A DNA stretch of 64,000 nucleotides, taken from contig JALGQZ010000007.1 of NCBI GenBank assembly GCA_023105745.1, forward strand, positions 3,145,592-3,209,591, read 5' to 3'. This document shows positions 58,567 through 64,000 of this stretch, piece by piece. Source of the stretch: Austropuccinia psidii (lineage: Eukaryota; Basidiomycota; Pucciniomycetes; Pucciniales; Sphaerophragmiaceae). How positions within the stretch are numbered: the first letter of the stretch is position 1; every line of letters begins with the position of its first letter. The position numbers were made by a program, and so were the translations under genes. The notes beneath the pieces were generated by a model. The model saw only the letters and a program-made list of their open reading frames with translations, did no database searches and had not been told where the DNA came from.

Positions 58567-58830
58567 AAAACAAAAAAATAAAAATAAAACAAAAAAATAA
58601 AAATAAAAAAAATAAAATAAAATAAAATAAATAATAATAATAATGTTATGATTAAACTTGAAAGTCATGTATTTTTTTTATTTTCCTGAATTATTTTACC
58701 TTATTTTATATTGTTACTTGACAGATTTATTATTATTATTTTTTTATTATCATTTTTTATACTCTAAATTATTGTATTATCATTTTCTTTAAAAAAAAAA
58801 AAAACAAACAAACAAACAAACAAAACACAT
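57525..58830 (+). repeat. C1 3' region: long A tracts and short tandem repeats
   Basis: Homopolymers of about 15-40 A recur (for example near 57,720, 57,755, 57,790, 57,870 and 58,530). A unit of about 45 bp (A tract plus ATTATTTATTTTATTTC) is repeated near 57,725-57,830. Three diverged copies of a GATTG(A)TYGCRATA...AAAAGAAG unit (57,940, 58,004, 58,170) precede GTACTGTAC palindromes. The frame at 57,682-57,915 is a poly-Lys artefact. Confidence 0.85.
58036..58225. repeat. Pair of TGTACAGTACA palindromes in C1
   Basis: TACTGTACTGTACAGTACA (about 58,036-58,054) and GTACTGTACTATACAGTACA (about 58,195-58,214) are near-perfect inverted repeats about 160 bp apart, each within a similar A-rich context. 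They could fold as hairpins in RNA. Confidence 0.7.
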
Positions 58831-59084
58831 CATGATTATTATAAAAGGTGGAAAGTAGGTCACAATTATTAAATGGAGAGGGGGGTGCCCACCCATTTAA
58901 TAATCATCAATTGGAAATGAAGTTTAAAGTTGTCATGAAGAGGATGACAGGGGTTAATATTACTAAAGGGTACAGAAGGTGGATATTAGGCCTTGACACT
59001 AGTCCATAAAAGAAAGGAAAAGGAGGAGGGAACAAAACAAATCCAATTAAGCAAATATCTCAAAACACAAATTAACTCAATAAA
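58831..59084. other. C1 non-coding segment
   Basis: Mixed-composition sequence without a frame of note. AAATGGAGAGGGG (about 58,872) almost repeats the PPT at 59,771 and could be an old or internal PPT copy. Confidence 0.5.
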
Positions 59085-59409
59085 AGGTCCTAGATAAGAC
59101 CTTAAACTGTCTGGATCATTATTTCATCATTCATCAAGACACTTCAACAAAATAATTACTTCAAGAAGAGGTCCTTGATAAGACCTTAAACTGTCTAAAC
59201 CATTTCTTTATCAAAGAAACTTCAAGAACTCAATAAATGGTCCTTGATAAGACCTTAAACTGTATAAATAATTTCTTTATAGTACTTATTCAAAATCAAG
59301 ACTCAAGAAAAGGTCCTTATTATGACCTTAAACTTCCTCATCAACATTATTTTATGCTAATTACAGTCTCAGGACTAAAGCAGAGGTCCTGGATAAGACC
59401 TTAAACTGT
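59085..59409 (+). repeat. Five tandem hairpin repeats in C1
   Basis: The core AGGTCCTTGATAAGACCTTAAACTGT-like motif occurs at 59,085, 59,169, 59,238, 59,311 and 59,384, at spacings of about 70-84 bp. Each core pairs AGGTC with GACCT across an 8-nt loop, or nearly so. The cores are far better conserved than the spacers. They lie upstream of the PPT, outside any reading frame. Confidence 0.85.
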
Positions 59410-59770
59410 ACCAATTTCCTTTTTTATTATTATTCATTTATTTTATTTTATGGCAACACTGGTGGAAATATTTAATCAAGATAATTTATTAGTAGTTGGA
59501 AGAATTTTTATCAAATGGAGAGGGAAATCACCCTAAATCAGTATACATGATATGGGACAACATTAACATAAAAAAAAAACAAAGAAGAAAGAAAAAAAAA
59601 ACAACAAGGTACAAATAAAATAAGAAGATATGGAGATTCAAAATCAATATAACAAGCCATCAATGGAATTATCAACTGAATTTATTGAAATAAAAAATTT
59701 AAAGGAAGAAAATTTTCACTTATGAACCCAGGATACTGTACTTGAAACTGGAATGCTGGGGACAGCATTA

Positions 59771-59784
59771 AATGGAGAGGGGAA
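59771..59784 (+). other. C1 polypurine tract
   Basis: AATGGAGAGGGGAA sits directly against the TG of the 3' LTR. This is the standard position for plus-strand priming. Confidence 0.85.
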
Positions 59785-61652
59785 TGTGGTATTCCATACC
59801 TTTTTACCAGTTTCAAGAATTTTTTTTGAAAATTAACAGTTGGGAAATCAAGATCAAAACAACTAATTCAGGAAATCACCACTCAAAGTACATGATTAAA
59901 GATCACACACACTCAGGAATAACATCAATATCAGGGAGAAATGGAAGATTTGGCATTCAGAATTGAAATAATCAACATATTTCTACAATCAAATAAATAA
60001 TAGGGGAATCAAATATCATGGAATTATACAAGAAGACCTACATATAAGCCTTACAGAGTCAACAATAGGCTTAATACATACAGAAATTCAAAATTACATA
60101 GGAAAAGTAACATTGTAACATTATATCCACTCTAAATCCATCAAGAAGATTATATTACCAAGAATTACAGCAACCAAATACAGTGCATGTGTCACAAGGA
60201 TCATATGACAGTATCCAATTCAACTCAATACATGAAAGTCCACTCAAAACTTAAAAAATTACACAACAATACAGGAGCCCAAATAAGACTTATGCAGGCC
60301 ACATGCATAAGATCTGTACAGTACACAGCCTCAGGATCATCAAATACAACTCAATTCAATTTCAACTAGCTGCATGCAAGGGGAATACACTAAAACTGTA
60401 AACCACAAAGCAATTACAGTAATCAAGAATTAAAACTCAAGAAGATATCCCCACATTACACAGCATAATCACCTGGAACTAAATAAATCTTACAAACAAA
60501 TTATACATGGGCTTATTCACATGACACCAGCTTCATCCTTTACCCACCAGCATTAATTCCTCAAGGCCATGCAAGCTTACTAAAGCAGTGCAAAAGAGAA
60601 GTCACCTGATATTTTTATCAAAATCCCCACCAAGAAAAACATCTCAACCTTCATTTTGACCAAACAAATGGAAAAAATAGCTCAGTCATATGACACCATT
60701 CTCAATTTTACACACTAGCAATAATTTCTCAAGGCTGTGCAAGATTACTAATGCAGTATAACAGATAGGTCCTCTGAATTTTCTTAAAAAAATCTACACC
60801 AGCAAAATTATCTCAAGGGCAAGAATAAAACTTTACATGGAGAGCCCATGGGTACTTCTCACAACATAAAAGGAGGCCTCTCTCTCTCATTTTTCTCCTC
60901 TTTCCTCATGCAAATAATTATATACCAAGAAGGAGAATAATTATTCATCCCTTACTAGTAGGTCAATCTAGATATTATTATTATTATTACATTACATTAA
61001 AAGTGATTTATATATAGCTGTAGTTAACAGTAGGTCTGCCTATATTATAAATTCATCTATTAGTGAAATACTCATACTCAACAAAGTATCTATATTAAAC
61101 TCTTCTCACTAGAAGAAAATCCATATCACTATTATTATTATCACAAAATATATATTTACCATATTATCAAAATTATTTATCAATTACACTTATTCAAAAT
61201 ATGAAACAATATTATTATATTATCACTATTACTAAATTTTTTCTCATATTGAGCTATAATCCATTAAACAAAATACCTTCAACAAATAAAACAAGTTAAA
61301 ATCACTACTCACTACCATTATATCTATTATTTATCTACTCAATCATTATCTTATCATCTTGAAATCACCTACAAATCTGTTTTTTTTGAAAGTTATTATT
61401 ATTTTATCGTTAGTCTGATTATTGAATAGGTCTGATAGAGACTTCTGAGAATTCTTCTCTAGTTGTAAAGCCACAATCTTAAATATTGATTTGTGAGCTC
61501 TGTAGGGAGATTGTTTAGTATATTCAGAGGGGCAGCTAAAACACCATTAGCACCCTTGGTTACAGGATTATTTCAGCCATTCAAAACTGTTTACCTGTGA
61601 TTTCCCCCTCAAGGACTGCCTTATCCAATCCCACACCAAAAGGAGTTCCACA
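59785..61652 (+). repeat. C1 3' LTR
   Basis: 1,868 bp, TGTGGTATTCC to GAGTTCCACA. Its first 1.2 kb differs from the 5' LTR at only a handful of positions; differences are a little more frequent near 61,000-61,400, and the ATT tract is shorter. Confidence 0.94.
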
Positions 61653-61656
61653 ATAT

Positions 61657-62318
61657 GTAATTCAATTGAGTTTTTTAATTACACATCTGTAATAATTGAT
61701 ACCTCATATGTAAATTAAAGTTACCTCATGTAATACACGTGCACATTTTGACATTTCAATTGAAAATACTTCAATTCCTGATCACTTCTAAACTAAACAA
61801 AACACCTCAATTTCAACACAAAAATTTATGGTTAACACCACATGTGGTGTGAATTAAATTAAGTCTTTGGAGATGTTCATAATTTTGTACAAAAAATACT
61901 AAAAACTTAATTTCAGCTTATTTAGAGTTGAGTTACAGAAATTTCATCCAGAAGTGACCCCACTTTATTTTTTATGAGTAATCTAATGGTGTGATAATTT
62001 CTTTATGTTTACTTGTTGGATAAAAAGCTACAATATATTTTGTATAATTTCTTGCCAAAAAATATTTGGATTTAATAATTTTTATTAAAAATTCATTTTT
62101 ACTTAATTTTTACAAGTAAAAATGTATTTTCATAATTTTAAATTTTATTGTAATTTTATTTTTCAATTATAATTAAATTTTGATTTTTAAATATAAATTT
62201 GTATTTATATTTCAATTTTTTATTTTTATAATATAAATAAATTTATTTTATTTATATTTGTATCCTAATTTATCATTTGTGGTCTTTTGGGTATATGAAA
62301 ATACCTCTAAGGCTCACA
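61657..62318 (-). repeat. A3 3' LTR, second part
   Basis: It continues the family A LTR from GTAATTCAATTG and ends GGCTCACA, followed by the same PPT as in A1 (62,319-62,334). Confidence 0.92.
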
Positions 62319-62341
62319 TTCCCTCCCCCTAAAAAAGAATA

Positions 62342-64000
62342 TTAATTTGTAATATTGTTATTTCTAGTGCGTTTGAACATTCTGAGAAGTTTAGTAGCTT
62401 CAGGTATGTCTTTTTCTGGCAACCATTCATCTTCACAAGTTGGGCCACTGTACCTAACAAGGTATTCCCTTACTTTGTTGGTTTTCAACTTTCTTTCTTT
62501 GGGAACTTTGGTAATTTTCTTACTACAAGATGAATCAATAGGAGGTATAACTTGGGGAACTTTATTCCTCAAGGGGAATTTTTCAGCATCACTAGATTTA
62601 TATGGCTTTATCAAGCTCACTGGAAATGTAGGATGCTTATTGTTAAGTTCTTCAGATAACTCTACTTCAACAGCATTTTCTCCATGGAGGGCCTTAATAA
62701 CAAAAGGTCCTGCAAAGGAGTCTTACAGCTTTTTAAATTGTTTGATGTTATTGAAGTTAGTGGTGAATACAAGAGCTAAATCCCCCACTTTGAAATCTGG
62801 AGTTGCATGTGATTTATCCCATTTGTCCTTAGCATATGCAAAAGAGTCTTCCATGCACCTTACTGCATGCTTTCTAGCTTTGTCTAGCATTCCCTTGAAG
62901 CTAGCAGCTGTGGGATGTATTTCAATCAAATCTTTCATCAAGGAATCTTGAGGTAATTTGGGGTTCCATCCCTTTTCTTGGATAGCAGGAGTTGGATTGA
63001 TACTGGCATGAATTGATGTTTTATATGATAATTCCAGTGCAAGCAACACAGTACAACAATCATGGGTAGATCCATCACAATGTTTGAAGTCAAGGCCATA
63101 TGCACAAAACCTTCTTACCATGTCCTCTAAGGTCTGGATCATCCTTTCATTCAGACCATCAGTTTGTGGGTGGTAGGCTGTAGACAAAGACAGCTTAGTG
63201 CCAAATAATTGGTGAAGATTTGTCCAGAGTTCTGAAGTGAATTTGGGGTCCCTGTCAATAATGATATTTGGAAATATTCCAGTCCATGACACTACTCTAT
63301 TCCATATCAGAAGATCTGTATCCATGGCTGTATCAGTTTTGTGACATGGTAAAAAGATTGGAGTTTTACTGAATCTGTCTACAATTACTAGGCAAGAATT
63401 ATAACTTCTGTAACCTCCTGGTGGTAGGCCAGTTACCCAATCCATATGGACAATTTCCCAAGGTCTGCTGGGTTCTTGGAATTGGATCATATTTCCAAAT
63501 CTCTTGCCAGTGGATTTATTTGACTTTTGACATCTGTCACAGGTTTTGAAATACTCTGAAACATCTTTCTGCCACATTGGCCAACATATGCAGGTCTTTA
63601 CTTTTTCTCTTATCCTGTCTTCAGACAGATGTCCTGAAAAGGGGCTGTCATGGAATTCTTTTAGTACAACATTGATTAGTGAAATGTCCACAACTGTCAT
63701 GACACATGTGTGCTTGGTTCTGTGGTAAATTATACCATCCAGTAGGTGAAATCTTCCTTCATCATAAGACTTCTTCCATACTTCATCCAAGGCATTTATT
63801 AGAGAGCTTTCTTTACAGTCTTTTTTAAGTAATTGGCATAAGATGCTACAATTCCTATCTTGAGTTTAACTGTTTCTTACTTCTTCAAAGAAGGTGGTGT
63901 TCAAGTCTGTGACACTTATTCCTTCTATTGTGATCTGTGGTGAAGCTTCTTCTAGCACATAAGCAGGATTATCAATATCATTTGGTAATGGCCATCTTCT
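62342..64000 (-). pseudogene. A3 end of RNase H region, integrase and chromodomain
   Basis: This is the 3' end of a family A gag-pol that continues past the right edge. One frame has stops at 63,866-63,868 and 62,723-62,725. It reads the post-RNase H linker (PLPNDIDNPAYV), the HHCC finger (GHLSEDR ... KTCDRCQK), [32 protein letters not shown] (D,D35E), FAGPFVIKALHG (GPF) and the chromodomain tail (REYLVRYSGP ... LLRMFKRTR). It is very close to A1 and less damaged. The 3' LTR lies to its left and is split by C1. Confidence 0.92.

Larger units (their letters stand above)
50260..61652 (+). mobile_element. C1: large LTR retrotransposon with Gag and protease but no RT or integrase
   Basis: This is an 11,393-bp insertion on the plus strand. 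The LTRs (50,260-52,153 and 59,785-61,652) begin TGTGGTATTCC and end TTCCACA. It carries a 4-bp duplication ATAT (50,256-50,259 and 61,653-61,656), a PBS (52,156-52,172) and a PPT (59,771-59,784). The coding region 52,554-57,524 is one frame of 1,657 codons with only two stops. It covers Gag, zinc knuckle, DTGS protease and a charged tail. No RT, RNase H or integrase motif appears anywhere; 57,525-59,770 is non-coding. C1 is therefore non-autonomous and must borrow pol enzymes. The near-identical LTRs indicate a young insertion into the A3 LTR. Confidence 0.93.

Noticed and set aside
58513..58640. CRISPR-like or telomere-like array in the A-rich repeats
   Set aside because: Simple A and AAAT runs without regular repeat-spacer structure or a telomeric motif.

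Overview
The window is AT-rich eukaryotic DNA, almost entirely nested LTR retrotransposons, with one small host-like gene island (about 38.6-42.2 kb). The Ty3/Gypsy chromovirus polyproteins, long homopolymer tracts and short GT-AG introns suggest a repeat-bloated rust fungus (Pucciniales). From memory the Gag-Pol families resemble those abundant in Austropuccinia psidii (myrtle rust); no search was run. No rRNA, tRNA or CRISPR array was found. Family names A-D are mine.

Left nest (1-32,598): A0, a diverged A-like element, has decayed pol at 1-1936 (+) and a candidate 3' LTR split by A1. A1 (3381-13,523, minus, TSD ACTCT) is a full-length family A chromovirus with both LTRs, PBS, PPT and one gag-pol frame holding four stops. 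After A0's LTR comes A2 (14,166-32,598, plus), a decayed family A copy. A2's pol carries a solo A LTR (19,112-20,918, TSD TTTAC), and its 3' LTR carries B1 (22,897-32,564, minus, TSD ATTTT), a full-length element of a second chromovirus family with only a few lesions.

Middle (32,599-42,610): about 6 kb of very AT-rich, weakly coding DNA, then the island: a short possible secreted protein and a three-block gene at 40,270-42,191 of unknown family.

Right nest (42,611-64,000): a solo B LTR (TSD GAGAT), then D2, the 3' LTR of a minus-strand element, split by the inverted solo LTR D1 (TSD GATGG), which itself holds a solo C LTR. A3, a family A element on the minus strand running off the right edge, has its 3' LTR split by C1 (50,260-61,652, plus, TSD ATAT). 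C1 encodes Gag, a DTGS protease and a long Lys/Glu/Asn-rich tail, but no reverse transcriptase, RNase H or integrase.

How the parts work together: A1 and B1 share a layout of LTR, a PBS with the same core, a leader intron whose splice junction would create the ATG of a small first ORF, a phase-1 intron of 65-68 nt, ORF1, then Gag-PR-RT-RNase H-IN-chromodomain. C1 may follow a version of it. C1 would need pol enzymes from another element. The best leads are the splice-created start codons, the ATGA overlap between ORF1 and gag-pol in A1, and the pol-less C1 with its tandem hairpin repeats.
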